Source: Gammaproteobacteria bacterium
Lineage (GTDB): Bacteria > Pseudomonadota > Gammaproteobacteria > Eutrophobiales > Eutrophobiaceae
Direction of reading: 5' to 3'
Length of the DNA: 15,564 bases
Assembly (NCBI GenBank): GCA_004356415.1
Contig: SMWN01000120.1
Span: forward strand, 1-15,564
The position numbers and the translations under genes are program-made. The notes beneath the pieces were generated by a model. The model searched no databases, had not been told where the DNA came from, and worked only from the letters and a program-made list of their open reading frames with translations. Position 1 is the stretch's first letter. Every line of letters starts with the position of its first letter. This document shows positions 1 through 7,650 of the stretch, piece by piece.

Positions 1-2
1 AT

Positions 3-719
3 CTGTTTGATGGAGATAAAAATAACAAGCCTGAAATGATGATTGTTAACTTTGATGATGCAGAGGCAGTCCTTGAGTGGCAAACATTGTGTATTCAAAA
101 TACTGAATATCCATCTATACCTGCCATCAGGGTCACACGTGTAAGATCCAGAGATACGGAAAATTATTATATGCGTCGACCGTTTATTATAACAAGGATG
201 CTGTCATTATTTGAAAGGCTGGCCACCAAAGAGTTCGATTCTTCTGACGATGGTGCATTTGAGAATGATGACTTGCTGGATTCAAGCACCCCTGCTCAGG
301 AACAGGCCCAGAAACAAGCCATCACAGATGCATCAGCGAAAACTGAAGAAAAAAGTCTTGCCTCGGTTCTGGTTGTCGATGATAGTCTGCCCGTACGAAT
401 CCAGATGAATATGGCACTGAAGAGCTACGTGAAGCAGGTTGATTTGGCGGAAACAGGTGAAAAAGCACTGGAATTAATTAAGGAAAATCGTTACGACATG
501 ATCTTTCTGGACGTCATACTGCCAGGTGTTGATGGGTATGAGTTATGTAAAATAATAAAAAACGATGAAAATTTTAAAGAAACACCCATCATTATGCTGA
601 CAGGTAACTCGTCCTCTACTGATCAGGTTAAAGGAACGCTTGCCGGATGCGACTCTTATTTGATAAAACCTGTGAAAAGTGAGTTATTTAAGGAAACAAT
701 GGCTCGTTATATTCAATAG
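3..719 (+). CDS. Response regulator with C-terminal receiver domain (5'-truncated)
   Basis: The frame is open to the window's left edge, so the first in-frame ATG (36) is probably not the start and the N-terminus is missing; 238 residues are visible. Counting from that ATG, residues 110-227 form a complete CheY-like receiver: acidic pair D115/D116, phosphoacceptor D159 in FLDV, T189 in MLTG and K211 in LIKP. All phosphorylation residues are present. The segment before a Gln/Ser/Glu-rich linker (about 65-107) also looks like the end of a receiver fold: a hydrophobic strand, an IPAIRVT strand and an RRPF motif where K-P normally lies, so probably a degenerate receiver. No DNA-binding or output domain follows, so it likely acts through protein contacts or an unseen N-terminal domain. 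It converges on the receiver-GGDEF-EAL gene with a 35-base gap. The receiver call is firm; the pathway is unknown. Confidence 0.85.
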   Translation: MFDGDKNNKPEMMIVNFDDAEAVLEWQTLCIQNTEYPSIPAIRVTRVRSRDTENYYMRRPFIITRMLSLFERLATKEFDSSDDGAFENDDLLDSSTPAQEQAQKQAITDASAKTEEKSLASVLVVDDSLPVRIQMNMALKSYVKQVDLAETGEKALELIKENRYDMIFLDVILPGVDGYELCKIIKNDENFKETPIIMLTGNSSSTDQVKGTLAGCDSYLIKPVKSELFKETMARYIQ

Positions 720-754
720 CTTTATTCAGAAGCTGTTATTCAATAGTATCGCAG

Positions 755-2455
755 TTATACCTCCACCACTTCAGTTTCTATAATATTTTCTTGTGGCGGC
801 TGAAAAAAATAACCAGAAAAAAAATCAAATTCACAATGCATAGATATTGTTAATGCATCATTATTTTCAATTTGATTTGCCACAGACAAACATAAATATT
901 TTTTCCCTGTGTTGAGAATATCTTCAATTTCTTTTACCGTCATATAATTATCACCTAAAAAGGGTGAAAGCATAATAAAATCAAATTTTGATTGAGACAG
1001 GCAACTCTCTAGCGTTGAACATCCTGTTACTTCAGACAGAGCAAATAACACATGGTATTTTACACTAAGTGTCTTGACCAAAATTGATGCTTGTTTCTGA
1101 TATTTTATATAATTACCTATGCTTATTTCAAGCACTAGCGCATTGTCCAAGTCAGACACTTTTTGCGCAGTAAGCTCCATTTCCAGCCACTTTGAAAATT
1201 CTATATCACTAAGTGATTCCTCTGTTAAGGAGACAAAAAAACCGGACTTCCCTGAATCAGATGTTTTGAGCATGACAATCTGTTGTATACATGAATGAAT
1301 GACCCATCTATCCATATCTTTTTGCATTTTTCTACTTTTCAGAACAGGCATGAACTCCCTGCCTTCGATTATTCCATCGTCAAGACCAATCAAATTTACT
1401 CTGATTTGATAATATTCAATAGAATCGAGTTTTGAATCCATACTGGAGAGCTTGACAAAAGCCTGGTAGTGAGGTTTAACGCGATCTTCATTAAATGCAT
1501 TTTGAATGTGTATAAACAGTTGTTCATCAAATTCTATTTCATCATCGACATCATCATTTGTGATTTCATGAATGACAAATGAATTGCCAAGTTTATCTCT
1601 GGCAACCCGGCAGGCAATAGCTGCCTGTTTTAGAATGGTTTCTACATCCGTGTCATCGCTCGATATATATATCGAAGCAATATTAAGTGAAAAATCAATT
1701 CTTTTACCGTTTTCCTCATATATTGCTTCGTCAAACAGTTTACAAAGCTGTTCGCAAACAACTTTCCCTTTATCCTCTCCCTGATAATCATGGATTAATA
1801 TTGCAACACTTGAATCGCCAATCCTTGTCATTTCCTCGGTATTTTCCGAGTCAGTAATATATTTTAAAATTATTTTTGAGGTGAAATTTGCAACTCTGTC
1901 TGCAGATAACATACCGACTTCATCATGTAATGCATGAAATCTGTCAATCTCGGCCAGAATCACAATGTCATTCTTGTTAGTGTGCTCTAGAGAACGATAA
2001 AATTTTTCCTTATTGTATATGTGCACACATAATTTTTGCGTATCTGCTTTCTTTGAATCTTCCTGGTATTTTATTAAGGCACATTTAATAGATTCAATCA
2101 GCCGGGCCTTGGTCAAACCATCTTTACTTAGATAACCCTGCGCCCCATATCTGAACGCATTAACAACCGTCTCCTCGTTGCCATGTGCCGTTAACATTAT
2201 CGTTGGGGGAAAACTGGAAGAGGTCTTGTATAACCTGAGCCACTCCAGACCATTCTCACCATTACCCAGATCATAATCAAGGATAATCAGATTATATTTC
2301 TCCCAAATAAACGTTTCTGAGGGTTTACCATCAGCCGGGTCATAGACATCAATGGTTGCTCCTGTACAGACTTTCTCAAAAAACTTTATTAGCAGGTTTC
2401 TAAAGTCTTCCGAATCGTCAATGATCAGTATTTTCTTTAAGTTTAGATTGGACAT
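755..2455 (-). CDS. Receiver-GGDEF-EAL protein with degenerate catalytic motifs (putative c-di-GMP effector)
   Basis: 566 residues. An intact receiver occupies about 7-128: D13/D14, phosphoacceptor D60 in LILD, T89 in MLTA, K111. Residues about 142-297 have GGDEF-domain spacing, but the signature reads GDSSV (213-217) after R211, and no RxxD inhibitory site is visible just before it, so cyclase activity is unlikely. Residues about 311-556 match an EAL domain, ending in a GYFFQPP motif, but the EAL triplet is YYQ (348-350, before R352), and the usual DYIKID strand reads DFIMLSP (492-498) with its acidic residues lost. Both enzymes therefore look dead. Pseudomonas FimX (receiver, PAS, degenerate GGDEF with a GDSIF-type motif, non-catalytic EAL) binds c-di-GMP and is a family precedent, though no PAS is seen here. 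Likely a phosphorylation-linked c-di-GMP receptor in the cytoplasm; whether it still binds the nucleotide cannot be told from sequence. Confidence 0.85.
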   Translation of the reverse strand: MSNLNLKKILIIDDSEDFRNLLIKFFEKVCTGATIDVYDPADGKPSETFIWEKYNLIILDYDLGNGENGLEWLRLYKTSSSFPPTIMLTAHGNEETVVNAFRYGAQGYLSKDGLTKARLIESIKCALIKYQEDSKKADTQKLCVHIYNKEKFYRSLEHTNKNDIVILAEIDRFHALHDEVGMLSADRVANFTSKIILKYITDSENTEEMTRIGDSSVAILIHDYQGEDKGKVVCEQLCKLFDEAIYEENGKRIDFSLNIASIYISSDDTDVETILKQAAIACRVARDKLGNSFVIHEITNDDVDDEIEFDEQLFIHIQNAFNEDRVKPHYQAFVKLSSMDSKLDSIEYYQIRVNLIGLDDGIIEGREFMPVLKSRKMQKDMDRWVIHSCIQQIVMLKTSDSGKSGFFVSLTEESLSDIEFSKWLEMELTAQKVSDLDNALVLEISIGNYIKYQKQASILVKTLSVKYHVLFALSEVTGCSTLESCLSQSKFDFIMLSPFLGDNYMTVKEIEDILNTGKKYLCLSVANQIENNDALTISMHCEFDFFSGYFFQPPQENIIETEVVEV

Positions 2456-2743
2456 CTTGGAAAATCAGGCACATTTCTCATTGATTAAAATTCTTTATTC
2501 TGTCGTGATTATATCTAATTGAATGCTTATTGACGAGCAAAATACCGTCGACTAAAAACCTAAAAAGAGACAATGATTTTGTGGGATGTATCCACGACCA
2601 CTCTGATCAACCTTGCTACCAGATACCCAGGAAGTTGTTTTTGCACCTCATTATATGAGCAATTTCGCACCGGTTTCAGTAACCTTAAATGGCTCGTTCC
2701 TGCGATGGGCCTAACAGATGTAGATAATAAGGAGTAATTCCAT

Positions 2744-2794
2744 ATGAAAATAAAGTTTCACTTAATTCCACCAACCTATAAACAGAATCATTAA
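2744..2794 (+). CDS. Possible 16-aa leader peptide with a Pro-Pro pair, upstream of efp
   Basis: The reading frame is MKIKFHLIPPTYKQNH. A strong AAGGAG ribosome-binding site lies at 2729-2734, nine bases before the ATG, the best such site in this intergenic region. Codons 9-10 are Pro-Pro followed by Thr. A hairpin (2796-2830) begins two bases after the stop codon. It may be a chance ORF: it is very short, lies about 250 bases before efp, and I know of no family. The idea that it is a regulatory leader is inference. Confidence 0.3.
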   Translation: MKIKFHLIPPTYKQNH

Positions 2795-2795
2795 C

Positions 2796-2830
2796 CCCTT
2801 TCAATAGGTAGCACCTGTTTAAGCAAAGGG
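2796..2830 (+). promoter_or_regulatory. Nested hairpin in the putative efp leader
   Basis: CCCTTT (2796-2801) can pair with AAAGGG (2825-2830). Inside it AGGT (2806-2809) pairs with ACCT (2813-2816) around an AGC loop. No immediate U-run follows, although the next 40 bases are T- and A-rich, so it is not a clear intrinsic terminator. It starts two bases after the stop of the 16-codon ORF, so a ribosome finishing that ORF would cover its 5' arm. Confidence 0.3.
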
Positions 2831-3045
2831 TCTTCAGGATTATTTTATTAAATTTTATTTAGCTAGCCAGATAGGATACGGACTGGGGGAATCCCCATTT
2901 GTCTGCTTCGATTTCAATGAAACATCTTCAATATTTAGCTTGTTGAGCAATTCGTTGAGGATCCGAGTTCACCTTCTGCTGCATGTGGGCCCTTATTCAC
3001 GGTATGATAATAAATTATTGTACAGAATATTCGGAAAATGTATTT

Positions 3046-3615
3046 ATGGCGAAATATAGCACAAGTGAGTTCAGGGTGGGCCTGAAGATCATGATTGGCA
3101 ATGACCCTTATGCAATTGTGGTCAATGAATTTGTAAAGCCGGGTAAAGGACAGGCATTTAATCGGATCAAGATCCGTAACCTGAAGAATGGTCGCGTCAT
3201 TGAAAGAACTTATAAATCTGGCGAAAGCGTTGAAGCAGCAGATGTTCTGGATACAGAATTGCAATACCTCTATAACGATGGTGATAGCTGGTACTTCATG
3301 GATCAAACAACATTTGAACAATTTTCGGCTGATAAAGCGGCCGTTGAGGAGGCTGCACAATGGCTGAAAGGTGAAGAAATTTGTGAAGTCACTTTGTGGA
3401 ATGGTTTGCCGTTAATGGTTGCAGCACCAAATTTTGTCATACTTCAAATTACAGATACCGATCCTGGCCTACGAGGTGATACAGCATCGGGAGGATCGAA
3501 GCCAGCAACTTTGGAAACAGGAGCCGTTGTGAAGGTGCCTTTGTTTATTGAGAATGGTGAGTTTCTGAAGATTGATACCCGAACGGGTGAATATGTCGGA
3601 CGGGCAAAAAGATAA
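3046..3615 (+). CDS. efp: Translation elongation factor P
   Basis: 189 residues, against 188 for E. coli EF-P, with end-to-end resemblance. EF-P binds between the P and E sites of stalled ribosomes and restores peptide-bond formation at polyproline stretches. The N-terminal KOW-like domain carries K34 in the loop KPGKGQAF, the residue that EpmA/EpmB beta-lysylate in E. coli-type EF-P. The family C-terminal signature is present (DTDPGLRGDT, then KPATLETGAVVKVPLF, ending in GEYVGRAK). Start chosen: ATG at 3046, which gives the conserved MAKYSTSEFR beginning; the frame also opens earlier, at 2983, but that would add 21 unconserved residues. The ribosome-binding site is weak (GGAAAA at 3033-3038). 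The modification genes epmA/epmB are not in the window, so the lysine-type modification is inferred from the loop alone. It is monocistronic by layout, with long gaps on both sides. Confidence 0.97.
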   Translation: MAKYSTSEFRVGLKIMIGNDPYAIVVNEFVKPGKGQAFNRIKIRNLKNGRVIERTYKSGESVEAADVLDTELQYLYNDGDSWYFMDQTTFEQFSADKAAVEEAAQWLKGEEICEVTLWNGLPLMVAAPNFVILQITDTDPGLRGDTASGGSKPATLETGAVVKVPLFIENGEFLKIDTRTGEYVGRAKR

Positions 3616-3792
3616 AAATCACAGAGATTAAATATCAATTAGTGAACTGTAAATGTCAGAATCATGGCGTCCATGCGCCGAAAATAAAGTCATTGAAACA
3701 TGGCCTTCCTGAATGCGTAAGTATTGCAGTGGGGGTTGATCTGCTGCTAATGGCAATAATAGACTTGGAAGATATTCATGATGTACTCACCT

Positions 3793-3823
3793 TTCCAATT
3801 GGAAGAGCCTAAAGGATTATCCT
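3793..3823 (+). promoter_or_regulatory. Two tandem perfect palindromes before yoaA
   Basis: TTCCAATTGGAA (3793-3804) is a perfect 12-base palindrome. AGGATTATCCT (3813-3823) is a perfect 11-base palindrome that contains the only plausible Shine-Dalgarno sequence (AAAGGA) for the yoaA start at 3830. They could be operators or structures that mask the ribosome-binding site. Neither matches a LexA box. Short palindromes also occur by chance. Confidence 0.25.
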
Positions 3824-3829
3824 GAACTT

Positions 3830-5770
3830 ATGTTTAGTGTTCACGATATCCTCTCTGAAACGGGCCCGTTCGCAGATTGTCTTGATGGCTTTACCGTGCG
3901 CCCTCAACAGCAGCAACTTGCACAGACGATTGCTGAGGTACTTAGCAATGATGACTCACTTGTGTGTGAAGCGGGTACCGGGACAGGGAAAACCTTTGCT
4001 TACCTGGTCCCTGTACTGCTATCTGGCAAACGGGTGATTATTTCTACAGGCACCAAACACCTTCAGGATCAGTTGTACTACAAAGATTTGCCCATAGTAC
4101 GCAAGGCATTAAATGTTCCGGTTGTCACAGCCTTACTCAAAGGCAGAGCAAATTATCTTTGTTTACACAGACTTGAATATGGCGATGAAAATTTCAGTTA
4201 TATCAGTAAAGAAGATTTATCGGAGTTACCCATGATAAAACAATGGGCAACACAGACAGACAAAGGTGATCTGGCGGAATTAACCAACCTGCCGGAAGAT
4301 GCTGCCATTCGCTCTAGAATTGTTTCGTCGGCAGAGAACTGTCTGGGACAGGATTGCAGTTTTTATGATGACTGCTTTGTCTTTAAGGCCAGGCGTAAGG
4401 CAAATGAAGCTGAGGTGATCATTGTTAATCATCATTTGCTTCTGGCAGATCTGGCATTACGTGAATCAGGCTTTGGTGAAGTATTACCAAAAGCAGACAC
4501 GATTATTTTTGACGAAGCTCATCAATTACCTGACCTGGCGTCGGATTTTTTCAGTCAGACTCTGAGTAGTCGTCAATTTACGGAGTTATTTAATGACACC
4601 ACAGTTGCATACTTGACCGATGCAAGCGATATGGAAGAAGTGCAGGATGAAATCCGGGAATCTCAAACAAGCCTGCGTAAATTACGTTTAAGTTTTGGAC
4701 GTAAAGAACGACGCAGCGCATGGAATGAGGTATTTGCTGATAAAGAAATCAAAGAGGCATTACAGGATTTTCTCGATCATTTAATCACACTTGAAAAATA
4801 TATGGATATCCTCGCGGAACGGTCAAAATCACTAGAGAATTGTTGGCGACGATGCAACAATATGATCGAAATGCTACAGACGTTTATGGAAAGAGAAACG
4901 GAAGAGCTGATTCAATGGCTGGAAACGAGAGGGCAGGGCTTTCTACTGCATCAAACCCCTCTGGATATTTCAGCCATATTCCAGGCGCGGTTGGCAGAAC
5001 ACGGTTGTAATTGTATTTATACTTCAGCCACGCTTTCTGTTGCTGGAGATTTTACACATTTTACCGATCAACTCGGTTTGTCACAGACAAATGCCCAAAG
5101 CTGGTCCAGCCCATTTGATTATCAAAAACAGGCATTACTTTATTTACCTCAAGGTATGCCGGAACCTGGCGAATCGATTTATACTGAGGCAGTTATCAAT
5201 ATGGCATTGCCAGTGATTGAGGCAAGTCAAGGACATGCATTTTTATTATTTACCAGCCATCGCGCAATGAATGAAGCTTATCGTTTATTAGCAGGTAGGA
5301 TTGACTATCCATTACTACGACAAGGGGATGCGCCAAGGTCAGAACTATTGCAATCGTTCCGCATAACTAAACATGCTGTTCTACTAGGCACCAACAGCTT
5401 CTGGGAAGGTGTTGATGTCAGAGGCAAGGCGCTTTCCTGTGTCATCATCGACAAATTACCTTTTGCACCCCCCGATGATCCAGTATTCCGCGCACGGGCA
5501 GCCAAGATGCAGGAAAATGGACAAAATCCATTTATGACTTATCAAGTACCAAAGGCCGTGATTAACTTGAAACAGGGCGTTGGTAGATTGATACGAGACG
5601 CGAACGACTACGGCGTTCTCATGATTTGTGATCCAAGGCTCATCAGCAAAGCTTATGGAAAAGTATTCTTGAATAGTTTGCCCAATATGAGAAGAAGCAC
5701 GGAGCTGGCAGATGTTGATGAATTCTTTTTCGAAAAAATGCAGGGCGATGTATTATCTGTTTCGAAATGA
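3830..5770 (+). CDS. yoaA: ATP-dependent DNA helicase YoaA (DinG/XPD-like, Fe-S)
   Basis: 646 residues, close to E. coli YoaA (636). Superfamily 2 iron-sulfur helicase: Walker A EAGTGTGKT (47-55); four cysteines C111, C171, C176, C182 spaced to hold a 4Fe-4S cluster; then VNHHLLL (199-205), DEAH box (228-231), TSATL motif III-like, GTNSFWEGVDVRG motif V, and QGVGRLIRD motif VI (582-590). The family unwinds 5'-overhang or forked DNA during replication repair; E. coli YoaA works with the polymerase clamp-loader subunit HolC. The shorter length and the match to the YoaA type favour YoaA over DinG (about 716 residues). The next gene starts within its stop codon (ATGA at 5767-5770), so the two are probably translationally coupled. 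In E. coli yoaA also lies next to tsaB; here tsaB is two genes further on and inverted. Start ATG 3830 follows AAAGGA by 13 bases, a long spacing. Confidence 0.93.
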   Translation: MFSVHDILSETGPFADCLDGFTVRPQQQQLAQTIAEVLSNDDSLVCEAGTGTGKTFAYLVPVLLSGKRVIISTGTKHLQDQLYYKDLPIVRKALNVPVVTALLKGRANYLCLHRLEYGDENFSYISKEDLSELPMIKQWATQTDKGDLAELTNLPEDAAIRSRIVSSAENCLGQDCSFYDDCFVFKARRKANEAEVIIVNHHLLLADLALRESGFGEVLPKADTIIFDEAHQLPDLASDFFSQTLSSRQFTELFNDTTVAYLTDASDMEEVQDEIRESQTSLRKLRLSFGRKERRSAWNEVFADKEIKEALQDFLDHLITLEKYMDILAERSKSLENCWRRCNNMIEMLQTFMERETEELIQWLETRGQGFLLHQTPLDISAIFQARLAEHGCNCIYTSATLSVAGDFTHFTDQLGLSQTNAQSWSSPFDYQKQALLYLPQGMPEPGESIYTEAVINMALPVIEASQGHAFLLFTSHRAMNEAYRLLAGRIDYPLLRQGDAPRSELLQSFRITKHAVLLGTNSFWEGVDVRGKALSCVIIDKLPFAPPDDPVFRARAAKMQENGQNPFMTYQVPKAVINLKQGVGRLIRDANDYGVLMICDPRLISKAYGKVFLNSLPNMRRSTELADVDEFFFEKMQGDVLSVSK

Positions 5771-6144
5771 AATTATCAAGAACAACCATCCATACTTTCA
5801 GATTTTTATTGTTTATCACTTTGATCGTAGTGACGTTCTTGGCAACAAGCTCACTGGAATTCACAATTGTCCCGTCGACATACGATAAATTAAATCATTT
5901 TGTTGCTTTTTTTGTACTAGCTTTACTAATGGATTTTTCATTCCCGGGGTCCAGTTTCAATGTGATCAAAGTAGTCTTCCTGGTCAGTTATGGTTTTTCA
6001 TTGGAGATTATTCAACACCTTCTGCCGCACAGAATGTTTTCCTTGTTCGATATCGTTGCAGATATTGTTGGTCTGGTAGCTTACGGAATGTTCATCCCCG
6101 TATTTAAAAATATTCCACTTCTGAATCATCGCTGGGCCAGCTAA
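5767..6144 (+). CDS. VanZ-like small membrane protein
   Basis: 125 residues with about four hydrophobic segments (roughly 10-27, 42-58, 65-80 and 92-112). The family hallmarks of VanZ-like proteins are visible: a polar DKLNHFVAFFVLA motif after the first extracytoplasmic loop, an E-x-x-Q in LEIIQHLLP at the start of the third helix, and a following FDIVADIVG motif. VanZ itself is linked to low-level teicoplanin resistance, but most bacterial homologues have no known role, so the function here is open. The ATG overlaps the yoaA stop by four bases, suggesting one transcript and coupled translation. It is followed 42 bases later by cpdA on the same strand. An inner-membrane location is inferred from the hydrophobic segments. 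Confidence 0.8.
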   Translation: MKLSRTTIHTFRFLLFITLIVVTFLATSSLEFTIVPSTYDKLNHFVAFFVLALLMDFSFPGSSFNVIKVVFLVSYGFSLEIIQHLLPHRMFSLFDIVADIVGLVAYGMFIPVFKNIPLLNHRWAS

Positions 6145-6186
6145 TAACTTGGGTAATAAGCAGAACAATAAGCCAGAAGAATAAGC

Positions 6187-6984
6187 ATGAATAATCATTT
6201 CAAGATAAAACCATTTCATCAGGACTATGCTGAGTTATTGCAAATCACGGACACACATATTTTTGCTGATGAAAAAGAAACACTTGATGGCGTAGATACC
6301 CAATCCTCTCTTAAAGAAGTATTAAACCTCGCCAGAAACAATGACTGGCCAGTGGATGCCGTATTAGTAACGGGTGATCTCGCGCATGATCCAGTGACTA
6401 TTGTCTACGAAAGATTACTCGATATATTGACAGATATTGATAAACCGATTTTTTGGTTACCCGGAAATCATGATGATCCGAAATTGATGTATCAGGTATT
6501 AAATAAAAAAAATATCCATACTGCAAAGTCTATCGAAATAGGGTCATGGATTGTTGTCATGCTGGATTCCTTTTTGGCAAACACCCATGCTGGATATCTT
6601 GCACAGGATGAACTTGATTTTCTGGATAAAATATTGAATGAAAATCTCGATAAACATGTACTGATTTGCCTACATCACCCCCCGGTCGAAATCGGTAGCG
6701 TATGGATGGATAGTATGCGATTAAATAACCCAGAAGATTTTTTCAATGTTCTGGATAAATATGATCACATCAAAGCTGTTTTATGGGGACATATTCATCA
6801 GGAATTTTTCTCTGAACGTCATGGCGTCACCCTGATGGCAACGCCTTCTACCTGTGTTCAATTTATGCCTGGGGCGGGTCAATACACAAAAGATGGTCGT
6901 GCTGCGGGTTATCGCCATCTGAGATTGAATGCTTCTGGCGAGATTAATAGTGTTATCCGACGCTTAAATGAAGATGGGGCGTGA
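6187..6984 (+). CDS. cpdA: 3',5'-cyclic AMP phosphodiesterase CpdA
   Basis: 265 residues (E. coli CpdA 275). Class III cyclic nucleotide phosphodiesterase of the calcineurin-like metallophosphoesterase fold; it hydrolyses cAMP to 5'-AMP and so sets CRP activity. Metal-ligand motifs run in order: D22 and H24 (ITDTH), D64 (VTGDLAHD), N94-H95-D96 (LPGNHDD), H163 (LHHPP), and H202/H204 (WGHIHQ). The C-terminal TPSTCVQFMPG block (219-229) is typical of CpdA and favours it over generic phosphoesterases such as UDP-diacylglucosamine hydrolases. The ribosome-binding site is weak (AGAAG, 8 bases before ATG 6187). It probably shares a transcript with yoaA and the vanZ-like gene (42-base gap). No cyclase or CRP gene is in the window. 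In E. coli cpdA lies with nudF and parE; neither is seen here. Confidence 0.92.
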   Translation: MNNHFKIKPFHQDYAELLQITDTHIFADEKETLDGVDTQSSLKEVLNLARNNDWPVDAVLVTGDLAHDPVTIVYERLLDILTDIDKPIFWLPGNHDDPKLMYQVLNKKNIHTAKSIEIGSWIVVMLDSFLANTHAGYLAQDELDFLDKILNENLDKHVLICLHHPPVEIGSVWMDSMRLNNPEDFFNVLDKYDHIKAVLWGHIHQEFFSERHGVTLMATPSTCVQFMPGAGQYTKDGRAAGYRHLRLNASGEINSVIRRLNEDGA

Positions 6985-7132
6985 CGCTGAGTGGTTGCAA
7001 TTGCGGGTTAATTCATAGAATATTCTGTCGCGATAATCCGCGTCATGTTGAAACGGTTGCGGTTTATACTAAGCACCATGACGACAGAAAAAATTGTTAA
7101 TTAAATCAGAGCCAATATTAGGAACAATTCTA

Positions 7133-7510
7133 ATGAGTGAGATGAAATTCACAGAAGATCATCGGTGGATCAGGCTGGAAGAAGATGGCACAGCAACGAT
7201 AGGTATTACTGATTATGCCCAGGAGCAGTTAGGGGATATTGTTTATGTAGAATTACCTGAGGTTGGCAGAGAACTAGGCATGGATGACGAAGCTGCCGTC
7301 GTGGAATCAGTAAAGGCGGCTGGAGAGGTAAAAATGCCATTAACAGGCACTGTGCTTGCGATAAATGAAAATCTGGGAGATGAACCGGAAATTGTCAATG
7401 CAGATCCTGAAGGCGATGGATGGTTTATGATGATAAGCATTAATCATCCCGAAGAAGTTGAAGAACTGATGGACGATAATGCCTATAACGAAATTCTAAC
7501 CGGGCTTTAG
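7133..7510 (+). CDS. gcvH: Glycine cleavage system H protein
   Basis: 125 residues, close to the usual 125-130. H protein is the lipoyl carrier that shuttles the aminomethyl group of glycine between P, T and L proteins; it also supplies octanoyl/lipoyl groups in lipoate metabolism. The lipoyl site is K61 in ESVKAAGEVKMP, preceded by the typical GDIVYVELPEVG, and the C-terminal DEPEIVNADPEGDGWF is also typical. Start chosen: ATG 7133, nine bases after AGGA (7120-7123); an in-frame TTG at 7094 would add 13 unconserved residues, and ATG 7142 is a second option. No gcvT or gcvP is adjacent, so the gene stands alone, 148 bases after cpdA and facing tsaB. The rest of the glycine-cleavage system must be elsewhere, or this copy serves lipoate transfer. 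Confidence 0.96.
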   Translation: MSEMKFTEDHRWIRLEEDGTATIGITDYAQEQLGDIVYVELPEVGRELGMDDEAAVVESVKAAGEVKMPLTGTVLAINENLGDEPEIVNADPEGDGWFMMISINHPEEVEELMDDNAYNEILTGL

Positions 7511-7566
7511 TCTGTTAGCCAATTCTACAAACCTACCTGTCGCTTGCTAAGAAACTTGTTTAAGTA

Positions 7567-7609
7567 TAATAATAAACTATTATTAATCAATAAGATATAA
7601 ATCATATCT
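7567..7609. repeat. Two AT-rich hairpins between convergent gcvH and tsaB
   Basis: TAATAATA (7567-7574) pairs with TATTATTA (7578-7585) around AAC. AGATAT (7593-7598) pairs with ATATCT (7604-7609) around five bases. All pairs are A-T, and neither hairpin has the GC stem plus U-run of an intrinsic terminator. The position between two convergent stop codons suggests a weak bidirectional termination zone, but this is inference. Confidence 0.3.
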
Positions 7610-7650
7610 AATGTTAATAGTATGTCCGTGCATATTTATTACGTGCAAAC

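Larger units (their letters stand above)
2456..3045. other. 590-base non-coding region upstream of efp
   Basis: No long ORF with credible family resemblance lies here. Contents: the upstream region of the receiver-GGDEF-EAL gene (its start is at 2455 on the minus strand); a 16-codon ORF with an AAGGAG site at 2744-2794; a nested hairpin at 2796-2830; a GGGG-AAT-CCCC hairpin at 2886-2896; and an AT-rich stretch around 2838-2875. A TATGATAAT sequence at 3003-3011 could be a -10 element for efp, but no good -35 partner was found. The rest (about 2560-2720) has no feature I recognise. Confidence 0.5.

Noticed and set aside
2983..3045. Earlier start for efp at 2983
   Set aside because: The extra 21 residues do not resemble EF-P, while ATG 3046 gives the family N-terminus and normal length.
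2935..3360. 141-codon minus-strand ORF opposite efp
   Set aside because: It is a shadow of the clearly conserved efp frame, with Cys- and Ile-rich composition and no recognisable domain.
3640..3665. Possible LexA-like site (CTGT...TCAG) after efp
   Set aside because: The half-sites are too close and the second is TCAG, not ACAG, so it does not fit CTGT-N8-ACAG.
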